Source of the DNA: Roseibium limicola
GTDB lineage: Bacteria; Pseudomonadota; Alphaproteobacteria; Rhizobiales; Stappiaceae
NCBI RefSeq assembly: GCF_017313085.1
Contig: NZ_JAFLNF010000003.1
Location: 496,001 to 560,000 of the forward strand
DNA length: 64,000 nucleotides
Reading direction: 5' to 3'
This document shows, piece after piece, positions 37,083 through 46,594 of this stretch. The translations under genes and the position numbers were made by a program. The notes under the pieces were generated by a model. The model saw only the letters and a program-made list of their open reading frames with translations, had not been told where the DNA came from and ran no database searches. Position 1 is the stretch's first letter, and the number at the start of each line of letters is the position of its first letter.

Positions 37083-38012
37083 GTGTCCACGCTGCTCCTT
37101 CACCATTCGACATTTCTTGATCACCTGACGCCGATTGGCCACCCTGAACGCCCCGACCGATTGCGCGCAATAGACCGCATTTTGGAAGATGAACGCTTTC
37201 AGGCGCTGGAAAGAGATATGGCGCCGGTAGGCCGCGTCGAAGACATCGCACGCGCTCACCCGATGGCCTATGTGGATACCCTCCATAATCTTGCCCCGGA
37301 AGAAGGTCTGGTCAGGATTGATGCCGATACGACGCTCTCTCCAGGAAGTTGGGAGGCAATTCTGCGCGGTGTTGGCGGGGCCTGTCGCGCTGTTGATGAA
37401 GTGGTCGAAAAGCGCGTCAACAACGCCTTCTCCGCTTCGCGCCCTCCGGGCCACCACGCCGAGAAAGACCGGGCAATGGGCTTCTGCTTTTTCAACAATG
37501 TGGCGGTCGCTGCTCGCTATGCGCAAAGCCAATACGGGTTGGAGCGTGTCGCCATCGTCGATTTCGATGTCCATCATGGCAATGGAACGCAGGACATTTT
37601 CTGGGCTGACCCAAGCGTGATGTACTGCTCAACCCATCAGATGCCGCTTTACCCGGGCTCAGGCGCGGCAAGTGAAACCGGGGATGCCAATACGATCGTC
37701 AACGCGCCTCTAGCGCCCGGCGCCGATGGAGAAGCGTTCCGCGAAGCCCTCGATATCGTCGTTCTTCCAAGGCTAGAAGCTTTTGCTCCCGATCTTCTGA
37801 TCATATCTGCCGGCTTTGACGCCCACGCACGCGATCCCCTTGGCGGGCTCAACCTGAACGAAACGGATTTCGCCCGGGCGACCAAAAGCCTGCTGGATGT
37901 TGCCGACCGCCATTGCGATGGCCGTGTGGTCTCGGTTCTCGAAGGCGGATACGACCTTGAAAGCCTTGCCCGCTCGACTGCGGCCCATGTTCTGACACTG
38001 ATGACCGGCTAG
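37083..38012 (+). CDS. histone-deacetylase-like amidohydrolase
   Basis: A 309-residue class II HDAC-like zinc amidohydrolase. Paired active-site histidines lie in RPPGHHAEKDRAMGFCFFNN, the zinc aspartate and histidine in DFDVHHGNGTQDIF, a second aspartate in SAGFDAHARDP, and EGGYDLESLA near the end. Bacterial members deacetylate small molecules such as acetylpolyamines, or proteins such as acetyl-CoA synthetase. Start GTG 37083 (STLLLHHSTFLDH) matches the usual family N-terminus; an ATG at 37035 would add 16 residues. It precedes xseB, as in many Hyphomicrobiales. Confidence 0.9.
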   Translation: MSTLLLHHSTFLDHLTPIGHPERPDRLRAIDRILEDERFQALERDMAPVGRVEDIARAHPMAYVDTLHNLAPEEGLVRIDADTTLSPGSWEAILRGVGGACRAVDEVVEKRVNNAFSASRPPGHHAEKDRAMGFCFFNNVAVAARYAQSQYGLERVAIVDFDVHHGNGTQDIFWADPSVMYCSTHQMPLYPGSGAASETGDANTIVNAPLAPGADGEAFREALDIVVLPRLEAFAPDLLIISAGFDAHARDPLGGLNLNETDFARATKSLLDVADRHCDGRVVSVLEGGYDLESLARSTAAHVLTLMTG

Positions 38013-38147
38013 AAGCGAAAACCTCGAGTTAACGACAAAAGCCCTGAGGAGAACCGCGCAGTCGACAGCCCGCGCGCTTGACCTCAGACCCCGCGTGGCT
38101 AATCTGCCAGCAATTCCTTTGATTTCAAACTTCAGCGAGCCCGTTTC

Positions 38148-38417
38148 ATGACCCAGTCCGAACCTTCGACCGCGTCACAAGCTGATCTCTCCGCCTTGTC
38201 CTTTGAGGAGGCTCTGAAGCAGCTGGAAACGATTGTTCGGGAATTGGAGCAAGGCAATGTCCCGCTCGAACGCAGCATCGAAATGTACGAGCGCGGCGCT
38301 CAGTTACGTGCCCACTGCGATACTTTGCTGCGTGCGGCCGAAGCCAAGGTCGAAAAAATTCAGCTTGGACAGGATGGCTCGGCTTCAGGTACCACCAGTC
38401 TCGACCCGGACGTTTGA
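38148..38417 (+). CDS. xseB: exodeoxyribonuclease VII small subunit
   Basis: An 89-residue subunit with the family signature [33 protein letters not shown] and further [19 protein letters not shown] in helical form. It assembles in several copies on the XseA catalytic subunit, which is encoded elsewhere. Slightly longer than E. coli XseB (80). It follows the deacetylase by 135 bases and is separated from dxs, its usual partner, by a regulator gene. Confidence 0.94.
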   Translation: MTQSEPSTASQADLSALSFEEALKQLETIVRELEQGNVPLERSIEMYERGAQLRAHCDTLLRAAEAKVEKIQLGQDGSASGTTSLDPDV

Positions 38418-38622
38418 AGTCGGGATATTTCGCCGGCCGAAATACATCCTTGTATTCTTTATACTTTCGCAGCATTTTACTTGTTGGCACTGGAGGTCAG
38501 CGGTATACGCGCGGATAATTCCTTTAGAAAATTTGCCTTAACAGACCTCGCATTCATAGAGTTTCGGCTCTATCGGCCTGAGTGGCCTTGCATTTCCGCT
38601 GCGAGTTTAGAAACATCCCGGC

Positions 38623-39780
38623 ATGATCGGCAGCATTGGACAGATAGATTATCGGGTCATTGAAAAAATTCATGAGTGCGCTGGAGCGCCGCATGAGTGG
38701 CCTGAAGCTATAGCCGCACTGAGCGTTGCGCTCTCCTGCCGGATCTACGTTCTGGAATTCGAAGCCGGCAGTCATCACACCGGCCGTTACTGCCACCCCG
38801 AAGATGTCACCCATATTCTTGAAGGCCTTTCCCAACTCGACGCCGAAGGGGGAGATGCGCTGCAGTTTCTGCTGGAACATGCCGCCCTCTATTACCCCTA
38901 CTGGAAATCTCCTGTGGAGCCCTCAGGACCCGTAGTTCCTGGCAGCGCCGAAGAAAATCAGGGCGACTGGGTCCGCATGTCCGCCCTGATCACGCCCATT
39001 GTCAGGACCCCAGAAAAAGTCATTCTCGTTGCAGGGTTTTGGGAACCAGACATCGCCCGTGACCTGGGGCTGGACGACGTGCTCCCGAATTTTCGGCGCT
39101 ATGTGCGTGCCATGAACACAGCACTCTCCCTGGGCGACCGTCTGACCAAAGTTGAAAGCCGCTTCGACTCTCTGCAGGCAATGTTGAAGATGCAGAAGCA
39201 TGCCGCTTTCCTGGTTGATGATCAGCTGTCGGTGCTGTTTTGCACACCAGCGACCCAGAGCTTGCTTGAACAGGGCACCCTCTTCACACTTGAAGATGGG
39301 CAACTCATTCCGCTACGCCCTGAGCTTTATCACGCGATCACATCGATCAAACGGTTTCTCGCCGGCGCGCAAAAGCCTCTTTCCCGACAGCTCCTGATGG
39401 CGGCTGTAACAGAACCCAACAAGTCGATTTTCCTGCAGGAGCAGAACAACAGTTACTGCCACATCCGCCTGCAAAGTATAGTGCCCGAGACTGCCGCCAG
39501 CGACGGAAGTGCGGGCAGCATTCTGATCGAAGTACGGGAATCTTCAGCCATTGCTCCGCAGGTCCGGGAGTTCCTGCAAAGCAAATACGGGCTGTCTCAA
39601 AGCGAAGCGCGCCTCGCGCATAACCTGTCTGTAACCGGGTCTCTCGCCACTACTCTGGAGGGATTGGACATCACTCGTAATACGGCCAAAACCCACTTGC
39701 GCCGAATTTATGAAAAAACGGAGACCCAATCTCAGCTCGAACTGGCGCGACTACTGCACCGCCTGAGTGGATTGTTTTGA
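38623..39780 (+). CDS. LuxR-type helix-turn-helix regulator
   Basis: A 385-residue protein. The C-terminal about 65 residues form a LuxR-type HTH (YGLSQSEARLAHNLSVTGSL, then NTAKTHLRRIYEKTETQSQ and LARLL). The N-terminal 300 residues look like a PAS-like sensory region (AFLVDDQLSVLFCTPATQSLL near 193-213) and have no receiver or acyl-homoserine-lactone domain that I recognise. The ligand is unknown. It lies between xseB and dxs, which are neighbours in many relatives, so it looks like an insertion. AT-rich leader upstream. Confidence 0.82.
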   Translation: MIGSIGQIDYRVIEKIHECAGAPHEWPEAIAALSVALSCRIYVLEFEAGSHHTGRYCHPEDVTHILEGLSQLDAEGGDALQFLLEHAALYYPYWKSPVEPSGPVVPGSAEENQGDWVRMSALITPIVRTPEKVILVAGFWEPDIARDLGLDDVLPNFRRYVRAMNTALSLGDRLTKVESRFDSLQAMLKMQKHAAFLVDDQLSVLFCTPATQSLLEQGTLFTLEDGQLIPLRPELYHAITSIKRFLAGAQKPLSRQLLMAAVTEPNKSIFLQEQNNSYCHIRLQSIVPETAASDGSAGSILIEVRESSAIAPQVREFLQSKYGLSQSEARLAHNLSVTGSLATTLEGLDITRNTAKTHLRRIYEKTETQSQLELARLLHRLSGLF

Positions 39781-40241
39781 TTTCAGCGGCAGGGCGTCAC
39801 GCCGCGGGACCGATACGCCACGCTTCAGTCAAGGTTTCAAGCCAGAACAGCAATGTCTTGTACATAGAGAGAAGCAGCAGTAAACTTCACGTTCGTTTTA
39901 ACCGTTTATACCTTGAGGCACCATCCAAAACCGAGGTAACGGCACGGGTCAAAAAAAAGAGGCCGCTCAAGGCGGCCTCAGTTGATCACTGTGCACGTGG
40001 CCCCATCGACCACGATTAGTTGTTTATTCCAGCTTGCCCCAGATTGCATCACCCATATGGGTGATTTAGACGAAAAATTGCCAATATTCGGCGAAAAATA
40101 CGTAATTTTATCAATTGCTGCCCATCCAAGCTGCCCCAGGGCAATCGAGTTGCCTCCGGTCGTCTTTTCAGGAGATTTGCGCGCTATCTTTTCATCGTGT
40201 AAGCGTGCGCAACATTCTTAATAGTCTGGAGCCGGTCACTC
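39781..40241. other. 461-base region between the LuxR gene and dxs
   Basis: No gene is supported on the plus strand. The region is AT-richer than its neighbours. It holds a minus-strand intrinsic terminator (39951-39979), a 14-base palindrome CACCCATATGGGTG (40050-40063), and the dxs leader with GGAG 11 bases before its GTG. A short minus-strand transcript is suspected (see findings). Confidence 0.55.
39951..39979 (-). terminator. minus-strand intrinsic terminator without a known gene
   Basis: GAGGCCGC (39959-39966) and GCGGCCTC (39972-39979) form an 8-bp stem with loop TCAAG. On the minus strand the hairpin is followed directly by T8 (complement of 39951-39958). No annotated minus-strand gene lies upstream of it within the window, since dxs is on the plus strand. 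Confidence 0.75.
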
Positions 40242-42161
40242 GTGTCCCCAAAGCCCACTACCCCCCTTCTGGATCAGGTTCACAATCCGGCCGATCTGAA
40301 AGCCATTCCAGAGGAGCAACTGCAGCAGCTTGCAGATGAACTTCGTCTGGAAATGATCGATGCGGTGTCCGAAACCGGTGGGCATCTGGGCGCGGGACTT
40401 GGCGTTGTCGAACTGACTGTTGCCCTGCATTATATCTTCAACACGCCCGACGACAAACTGATCTGGGACGTTGGACACCAGTGTTATCCGCATAAAATCC
40501 TGACCGAACGGCGCGCGCGCATTCGAACCCTGCGCCAGCCCGAGGGCCTCTCCGGTTTCACCAAACGCGACGAGAGCGTCTACGATCCGTTTGGCGCGGC
40601 TCATTCGTCCACGTCCATTTCGGCCGGGCTCGGAATGGCTGCTGCCCGTGACCTTGCAGGAGATGACAACAATGTCGTCGCGGTCATCGGCGACGGCGCC
40701 ATGTCGGCAGGCATGGCCTATGAAGCGCTGAACAATGCCGGACACCTGAAATCCCGGCTTATCGTGATCCTCAACGATAACGACATGTCGATTGCCCCGC
40801 CCGTGGGCGCCATGTCCGCTCACCTTGCCCGACTGGTCTCCGGCCGGACCTATCAGAGCTTGCGTGGGGCTGCCAAAAATATTGCTCGCAATCTTCCCAA
40901 GCAATTGGCTGACAAAGCTGCCAAGGCGGAAGAATATGCACGCGGTTTCTGGACCGGCGGAACATTGTTTGAAGAACTCGGCTTCTACTATGTCGGCCCC
41001 GTTGACGGTCACAACCTGAACCACCTCCTGCCGATCCTGAAGAACGTCCGGGACACCCATCAGGGTCCGGTTCTGATCCACGCAGTGACGCAGAAAGGCA
41101 AGGGGTACGGTCCGGCAGAAGGCGCAAAGGACAAGTACCACGGTGTTTCCAAGTTTGACGTCGTGACCGGCAAGCAGAGCAAGCCGAAAGCCAATGCCCC
41201 GAGCTACACAAGCGTGTTTGCGACATCACTGGTCGAGGAAGCGCGGCATGACGACAAGGTCGTGGCGATTACAGCGGCAATGCCCGACGGCACCGGCCTC
41301 GACCTGTTTCAGGAAGCTTATCCTACGCGCACCTATGACGTCGGCATTGCCGAACAGCACGCCGTCACCTTTGCAGCTGGTATGGCCACCCAGGGCTACA
41401 AGCCCTTTACTGCGATCTACTCGACCTTCTTGCAGCGTGCCTACGACCAGGTTGTGCATGATGTTGCGATCCAGAAGCTTCCGGTCCGCTTTCCAATCGA
41501 CCGCGCCGGTCTGGTCGGCGCCGACGGCGCTACCCATGCCGGATCATTCGACACGGCGTTTCTGGCCTGTCTACCCAATTTTGTCGTCATGGCCCCGTCC
41601 AACGAAGCCGAACTGCGCCACATGGTGGCAACGGCTGTTGCTTATGACGAAGGCCCAATTTCCTTCCGCTATCCGAGAGGTGAAGGTATAGGCATCGATC
41701 TGCCTGAGCGCGGTAGTATATTGGAAATCGGCAAGGGCGCTATCCTGCGCGAAGGCACGAAAGTCGCGCTGCTGTCCTTTGGCGGCCGCATGGGTGAATG
41801 CCTGAAAGCCGCCGACGAACTCGAAGCTGCTGGGCTGTCCACAACAGTTGCCGATGCACGGTTTGCTAAGCCATTGGATATCGACCTGCTGACTCGTATG
41901 GCGCGTGAGCATGAAGTGCTGATCACCGTCGAAGAAGGGGCCGCCGGCGGCTTCGGCAGCCATGTGCTTTCGACAATGGCCGGGCTTGGCCTGCTGGATC
42001 GTGGTCTGAAGATCAGAACGCTGACGCTTCCCGACACATTCCAGGATCACGGCAAACCAGATGTCATGTACCGGGAAGCCGGACTGATGTCCGACGGCAT
42101 CGTAAACAAGGTGTTTGAAGCGCTGGGCACAGAAGGTCTGAAATCCAGCTGGCAGGCCTGA
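40242..42161 (+). CDS. dxs: 1-deoxy-D-xylulose-5-phosphate synthase
   Basis: A 639-residue thiamine-diphosphate enzyme, the first step of the MEP isoprenoid pathway (pyruvate plus glyceraldehyde-3-phosphate). [17 protein letters not shown] (from about residue 149) with downstream NDNDMSI is the cofactor motif; [15 protein letters not shown] near 366-380 carries the catalytic glutamate; the C-terminal transketolase domain includes [11 protein letters not shown]. Start GTG 40242 with GGAG upstream. The following terminator separates it from the MFS gene; in relatives tlyA follows dxs closely. Confidence 0.96.
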   Translation: MSPKPTTPLLDQVHNPADLKAIPEEQLQQLADELRLEMIDAVSETGGHLGAGLGVVELTVALHYIFNTPDDKLIWDVGHQCYPHKILTERRARIRTLRQPEGLSGFTKRDESVYDPFGAAHSSTSISAGLGMAAARDLAGDDNNVVAVIGDGAMSAGMAYEALNNAGHLKSRLIVILNDNDMSIAPPVGAMSAHLARLVSGRTYQSLRGAAKNIARNLPKQLADKAAKAEEYARGFWTGGTLFEELGFYYVGPVDGHNLNHLLPILKNVRDTHQGPVLIHAVTQKGKGYGPAEGAKDKYHGVSKFDVVTGKQSKPKANAPSYTSVFATSLVEEARHDDKVVAITAAMPDGTGLDLFQEAYPTRTYDVGIAEQHAVTFAAGMATQGYKPFTAIYSTFLQRAYDQVVHDVAIQKLPVRFPIDRAGLVGADGATHAGSFDTAFLACLPNFVVMAPSNEAELRHMVATAVAYDEGPISFRYPRGEGIGIDLPERGSILEIGKGAILREGTKVALLSFGGRMGECLKAADELEAAGLSTTVADARFAKPLDIDLLTRMAREHEVLITVEEGAAGGFGSHVLSTMAGLGLLDRGLKIRTLTLPDTFQDHGKPDVMYREAGLMSDGIVNKVFEALGTEGLKSSWQA

Positions 42162-42271
42162 GCCGGTTTTCTGCATGTCATGTCATTTGGAATGACCTCA
42201 TTACCCGTTATGTAGGTTCTTCTGATTGACTTCGCACCGAGGGCCTGAAAAGGCTGATGCGGATCGCTTCA

Positions 42272-42302
42272 GCGCCGGGTCAAACCGGCGCGTTTTCTTT
42301 TC
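42272..42302 (+). terminator. intrinsic terminator of dxs
   Basis: GCGCCGG and CCGGCGC form a 7-bp stem with loop GTCAAA, followed by GTTTTCTTTT. It lies between dxs and the MFS gene, whose start is 21 bases further on. Confidence 0.7.
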
Positions 42303-42322
42303 CGGTCGGCCAAGGCGCACCC

Positions 42323-43714
42323 ATGACGCAGATCGTATCTTCCGTCTCAGCACTTCTCTTCGCAGTCGCGCTGTTGCTCTTTGGCCATGGCTTGCAGAGC
42401 ACATTGTTGCCTCTGGCTGCGGAAAAAGCTCAATTCAGCAGTTTCTCGATCGGTCTTATCTCTTCGGCCTATTTTGTCGGAATGGTTTTCGGCTGCCTTG
42501 GGGCGCCGCATGTAATCATGCGCGCCGGGCATATTCGCGCGTTTGCTGCCCTTGTGTCGCTGATGTCTGCTGCCGCCATTCTGCACCCGATTGCAGTTGA
42601 TCCGGTGTCCTGGTTCATCATTCGCGCCATCTCGGGCTTCTGTCTCGCCGGCTTTTACATGATTGTCGAAAGCTGGCTGAACGAAGCTGCGACGAACGAG
42701 ACCCGCGGCACGATCATGTCGATCTACGTTGTCGTGCTTTTCGCGGCGATGATGGTCGGGCAGGTCTCAATCGCAACGATGGAAATCAGCTCCTTCGTTC
42801 CTTTTGCCATCGCCTCCGTTCTGGTCAGCCTGGCGGTCATTCCAGTCTCGCTGACAAAAGCCAACCAACCAGCGCCGATTACCATCGTGCGTTTCAGGCC
42901 CGGAAAGCTTTACAAGAACTCGCCAGCCGCGATGGTGGGCGCCCTGTTGATTGGTGTCGGGAATGGCGCCCTGTTGACACTGACCCCGCTCTACGGCTCG
43001 CAGATCGGCATGAGCACCAACCAGGCGGCCTTCTATTCCGCTGCGATCATTGGCGGCGGAATGCTGTCGCAATGGCCATTCGGGCGACTGTCTGACCGGA
43101 TAGACCGACGCAAGGTCATGCTCATCCTGGCGTGTACAACAGCTGTGGTTACAGTTGGGATTGCCATCTTCATGCCGGTGAATGTGTATGTTGCAACCGG
43201 CCTGGCTGTCGTCGTCGGGGTGTTTTCCCAGCCAGCCTATTCGATTGCTGTCTCCCATGCGTTCGATTACGCCGACGCTGATGACTACGTCGAAACCTCG
43301 TCTGGTCTGCTGCTGTCCTTCGGTGTTGGCTCGGTCGGCGGCCCGCTAACGGCGTCCGCCTTGATGGGACAGTTCGGTCCCTCCGGTCTGTATATGCTGG
43401 TTTGCGTCGTCAACGTTGCCCTGGCGGCCTTCATCATCACCCGACTTGCTGCTCGCAGCGCGATCGATCCGGACGATAAGGTCGACTTCGAATACGCTGC
43501 CTCTGCCCAGGTTGGTACAGTCATTTCGCCTGAACCACTCGACGTCGATGCGCCTTATGTCATTCAGCCGGAGGACTTCCCGGCCTATGAGGATGACATC
43601 TATTCCTTCGAAAACGCCACTTCCGCCCAGGACAGAGAAGACGCTGAAAAGGCAGCAGCAGCGGAAGCGGTCGATGACGCGGAAGAAAGCAAACCATCCA
43701 AGGATCCGGAGTAA
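42323..43714 (+). CDS. MFS transporter
   Basis: A 463-residue transporter with 12 predicted membrane segments. The family A-motif between segments 2 and 3 is weak, but the matching GRLSDRIDRRKVM lies between segments 8 and 9. The N-terminal half (ALLLFGHGLQSTLLPLAA) resembles the YfkF/YcaD-like group of uncharacterised exporters. An acidic C-terminal tail of about 85 residues (E/D/A-rich) is unusual for the family. Substrate unknown. ATG 42323 gives a normal start before the first segment; the open frame continues 22 codons upstream through the terminator. Confidence 0.87.
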   Translation: MTQIVSSVSALLFAVALLLFGHGLQSTLLPLAAEKAQFSSFSIGLISSAYFVGMVFGCLGAPHVIMRAGHIRAFAALVSLMSAAAILHPIAVDPVSWFIIRAISGFCLAGFYMIVESWLNEAATNETRGTIMSIYVVVLFAAMMVGQVSIATMEISSFVPFAIASVLVSLAVIPVSLTKANQPAPITIVRFRPGKLYKNSPAAMVGALLIGVGNGALLTLTPLYGSQIGMSTNQAAFYSAAIIGGGMLSQWPFGRLSDRIDRRKVMLILACTTAVVTVGIAIFMPVNVYVATGLAVVVGVFSQPAYSIAVSHAFDYADADDYVETSSGLLLSFGVGSVGGPLTASALMGQFGPSGLYMLVCVVNVALAAFIITRLAARSAIDPDDKVDFEYAASAQVGTVISPEPLDVDAPYVIQPEDFPAYEDDIYSFENATSAQDREDAEKAAAAEAVDDAEESKPSKDPE

Positions 43715-43786
43715 GCCTGCAACGAACTCCTTCCGGGTGATTTGACGCACTCGACTTTGCGCAACGCCAACGCCATAGTTCCAGCA

Positions 43787-44236
43787 ATGAACCGGCACGC
43801 ACCATTTCTAACGTCACTGCGCCAAGAGCGGACACCCTTTGTGGTGCTCGCTCTTCTGGCGTTGTCGTTGCGCCTGCTGATGCTGTTTTCCGCTCCGGCT
43901 CTCGCAACGACCGTCTCGGATGGCGATGAACCAGATGGAACCCCATTCGCCTTAAGCGCGCTATGTTTGGGGCTCGGCGGCGCCGATGCGTCGGGCATTC
44001 AAAACGACGAAGCGGGATCAGACATCCCGATAGGTGGCGCGCACGACCCCGCCCATTGCATCTGCGCAACCGGTTGTTTTCACGGTTCGCATTTCCTCGC
44101 AATCGCCTCGGCAGATGGCCCCTCTGGCAGCCTTCGTCTGATTACCGCTGCGCAACCACGTCACGCCCAGCATGACCTTCGCCGCGACCGGTCGGGGCTT
44201 TCAAACCGCGCCATCCGTGCACCGCCGTTGGCTTGA
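43787..44236 (+). CDS. DUF2946-like periplasmic protein
   Basis: A 149-residue protein with one N-terminal hydrophobic segment (about 16-40, ending SAPALA), consistent with a signal peptide. The mature part is short and includes a Cys/His cluster (AHCICATGCFHGSHF) that could bind copper. Layout and position directly before PCuAC and SCO genes fit DUF2946-type proteins of copper loci, though the sequence match is loose. The C-terminus is basic and its frame runs close to the next gene. Confidence 0.6.
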   Translation: MNRHAPFLTSLRQERTPFVVLALLALSLRLLMLFSAPALATTVSDGDEPDGTPFALSALCLGLGGADASGIQNDEAGSDIPIGGAHDPAHCICATGCFHGSHFLAIASADGPSGSLRLITAAQPRHAQHDLRRDRSGLSNRAIRAPPLA

Positions 44237-44300
44237 GCTTTGCTATCAGTGCCGACCTCGGGACTGGCTGAAGTTACAAGACAACCAAGGTACCAAGACT

Positions 44301-44852
44301 ATGAAACTGCTTTCCATTCTGACTGCTGCCATGATCACCCTCGGCAGCCCCCTCGCTCTCGCTGAAACCGCACACAAAAGTGATATTCTCATCGAGAACG
44401 CCTGGACACGTGCCACACCTCCCGCTGCGCGTAGCGGTGGCGGCTTTGCCGTGATCACCAACAAAAGCGACCATGATGACCGATTGATCGCGGTAACCTC
44501 CCCGGCTGCCGACCGGGTTGAACTGCACCAAATGTCGATGAAGGACGGTGTCATGATCATGCGGGAGCAGGAGAACGGCATCGAAGTGCCTGCCGGACAA
44601 TCGGTTGAGCTTGCGCCCGGCGGATTGCACATCATGTTCATGAAGCTGAAAGGGCCTTTCGAGAAAGGCAAAGTTGTGCCGGTTACGCTGACCTTCGAGA
44701 AGGCCGGTGCTATTGCACTCGACCTGAAAGTCGAAAGAATCGGCGCAAAACGTATGAGCACCGGCATGGATCATTCCACAGTAGATCACAGCGACATGGA
44801 CCATTCAAAAATGGACCATGGCGATATGAAACCCGCAGCCTCGTCGAACTAA
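44301..44852 (+). CDS. periplasmic copper chaperone PCu(A)C
   Basis: A 183-residue protein with a signal peptide (1-21, LALA cut). The copper site is H76-x10-M87 followed by H110-x-M112 in LHIMFM, with HQMSM and MIMREQ between, the PCu(A)C signature. A Met/His/Asp-rich tail (MDHSTVDHSDMDHSKMDH) may bind extra copper. The family delivers Cu(I) to the CuA site of cytochrome c oxidase. A SCO gene follows in the same direction. ATG 44301 gives the signal peptide. Confidence 0.92.
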   Translation: MKLLSILTAAMITLGSPLALAETAHKSDILIENAWTRATPPAARSGGGFAVITNKSDHDDRLIAVTSPAADRVELHQMSMKDGVMIMREQENGIEVPAGQSVELAPGGLHIMFMKLKGPFEKGKVVPVTLTFEKAGAIALDLKVERIGAKRMSTGMDHSTVDHSDMDHSKMDHGDMKPAASSN

Positions 44853-44906
44853 GCATGCAGATGCGTCAGGCCGGGCTCAGCGCCCGGCCACCATGGAGAT
44901 CGCAAC

Positions 44907-45530
44907 ATGTCCAAACTGAAAATCATTCGCTATGGCGCCTGGGCGGCAGTGATCGTTCTGGCGTTCGTCACAGCAGTCACCCTCATCACGCAAGTGATCG
45001 CTCCCAGCGCCAACAGATCCACTCTGCAGCCTGCTGCCATCGGCGGGCCATTTGAGCTGGTCAACGCAGCGGGAGAAACCGTGACCGAAGCCGATCTGGA
45101 GGGAAAACCCAGCGCCATTCTCTTCGGCTTCACATTTTGCCCGGATGTCTGCCCCACGACCCTGTCTGAAATGCAGGGCTGGATCGAAGCCCTTGGCCCG
45201 GATGCGGACAAGCTGAACTACCTGTTTGTCACAGTCGATCCAGAGCGCGACACGCCGCAAGTCATGGGTGACTATGTGGCGGCGTTTGACGAGCGGATCA
45301 AAGGTCTGTCGGGTTCCCGCCAGCAGGTCGACGCGATGCTTCAGGCTTATAAGGTCTACTCCAAGAAAGTGCCCCTGGACGACGGCGACTACACGATGGA
45401 CCATTCTGCTGCCGTGTATCTTATGGATGCTGACAATCGCTTTTTTGGAACCATCGCCTATAATGAGGCGGAAGAAACTGCGTTGCTGAAACTGCGCCGG
45501 CTGGTCAAGGAAACCCCTGAGGCTTCTTGA
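44907..45530 (+). CDS. SCO family copper-handling protein
   Basis: A 207-residue membrane-anchored thioredoxin-fold protein. One segment lies at about 10-30. The copper ligands are C78 and C82 (FCPDVC) and H166 in YTMDHSAAVYL. SCO proteins mature the CuA centre of cytochrome c oxidase with PCu(A)C, whose gene is 54 bases upstream. A 44-residue membrane peptide follows 39 bases downstream. Length is normal. Confidence 0.95.
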   Translation: MSKLKIIRYGAWAAVIVLAFVTAVTLITQVIAPSANRSTLQPAAIGGPFELVNAAGETVTEADLEGKPSAILFGFTFCPDVCPTTLSEMQGWIEALGPDADKLNYLFVTVDPERDTPQVMGDYVAAFDERIKGLSGSRQQVDAMLQAYKVYSKKVPLDDGDYTMDHSAAVYLMDADNRFFGTIAYNEAEETALLKLRRLVKETPEAS

Positions 45531-45569
45531 ACACACGTATGGCGTCCCGACAAAGACGAGAAGAGAGCA

Positions 45570-45704
45570 ATGGGCTGGCCGCTTTACACCGGACTGACTG
45601 CAGGCGGGGTGCTTATCGGCGCTCTTGCTCTCGCCTTGTGGGCACAAACGGGTGAAAACCTGTTCGTCACCCGCATTCTTTCAGCCATTGCCGGATGCTT
45701 CTAG
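45570..45704 (+). CDS. small membrane protein, 44 residues
   Basis: ATG 45570 with AAGAGAG just before it opens a 44-residue frame. One membrane segment (about 8-25, rich in Leu/Ala/Gly) is followed by a short polar part and ends GCF. It sits 39 bases after SCO and 49 before tlyA, in the copper block. No family is recognised; it could be a small oxidase-assembly or stabilising peptide. Confidence 0.6.
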   Translation: MGWPLYTGLTAGGVLIGALALALWAQTGENLFVTRILSAIAGCF

Positions 45705-45753
45705 ACCTTCCACGCGCCACCTCACGTCCGATTTCACAAGCTAAACGTACTGT

Positions 45754-46497
45754 ATGTCTCAGAAAACTCGTCTCGATCAGTATCTGGTGGACGCCGGTCA
45801 ATTCCCATCTCGTGCCCGAGCGCGGGACGCGATTCTGCGCGGGACGGTCAGCCTGAATGGCAGTGTCTGTGAGAAACCGGCGCAGAAGGTAGCTGCCGAT
45901 GCGCTCGTCAGCGTCTCCGACCCCGCCTCCGCCTATGTCTCACGGGCAGCCCTCAAACTGCTGGCGGGGCTGGCGACTTTCGGTGTCTCACCCCGCGACA
46001 AGATTTGCCTCGACATCGGCGCCTCGACGGGCGGATTTACGCAGGTTCTGCTCGAACAGGGTGCCAGTCGGGTCCATGCGATCGACGTCGGCCATGATCA
46101 GCTTCACGCCAGTGTCAACGCCGATCCCCGTGTGTTACGCCGGGATGGACTGAATGCGCGCGAGCTGACGCGGGAAGACCTGCAAGGCGATGCACCAGCG
46201 CTGCTGGTGTCTGATGTCAGCTTCATTTCCCTGACGCTGGCGCTTCCGCCCGCGCTTGATCTGGCTACCCCCGGCGCTGAAGGCATCTTTCTGGTCAAAC
46301 CACAGTTTGAAGCCGGACGTGACAACATCGGCAAGGGTGGGCTTGTGGCACCCGATGTCGCGGAAGAAACCTCTCTCAGACTTCGCCAATGGCTGTCTAC
46401 GGTCAGTGGCTGGAGTGCGGGGGAATTGATCCCCTCACCTGTCAAAGGCGGCGACGGCAATGGCGAATGGTTGCTGCACGGGCGCAAGGACGCCTGA
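45754..46497 (+). CDS. tlyA: TlyA-type rRNA 2'-O-methyltransferase
   Basis: A 247-residue protein with an N-terminal S4 RNA-binding domain (1-60, RLDQYLVDAGQFPSRARARDAILRG in part) and an FtsJ-like methyltransferase domain. The SAM motif is CLDIGASTGGFTQVLL near 87-102, and the catalytic K-D-K-E pattern is plausible in DVGHDQL, SDVSFISL and VKPQFEAG. It methylates 16S/23S rRNA cytidines in mycobacteria; bacterial relatives are also called haemolysin-like. Followed by an RNA methyltransferase. Confidence 0.92.
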   Translation: MSQKTRLDQYLVDAGQFPSRARARDAILRGTVSLNGSVCEKPAQKVAADALVSVSDPASAYVSRAALKLLAGLATFGVSPRDKICLDIGASTGGFTQVLLEQGASRVHAIDVGHDQLHASVNADPRVLRRDGLNARELTREDLQGDAPALLVSDVSFISLTLALPPALDLATPGAEGIFLVKPQFEAGRDNIGKGGLVAPDVAEETSLRLRQWLSTVSGWSAGELIPSPVKGGDGNGEWLLHGRKDA

Positions 46498-46594
46498 TCT
46501 TTGAACCCGTTTCCGCCGGTTCCATATGCTTTTTGGTACCCCTGTCATTTTCGCCGCTTGTTCTGAGACGATCTGCGCTGTATCGCCTACCCTT

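Noticed and set aside
42990..43260. Minus-strand frames in the MFS gene as separate genes
   Set aside because: They are short, have no ribosome sites and lie opposite conserved membrane segments.
44301..44852. His/Met/Asp repeats in the PCu(A)C tail as a tandem DNA repeat
   Set aside because: The MDHS-type units are imperfect at DNA level and are better explained as a metal-binding protein tail.
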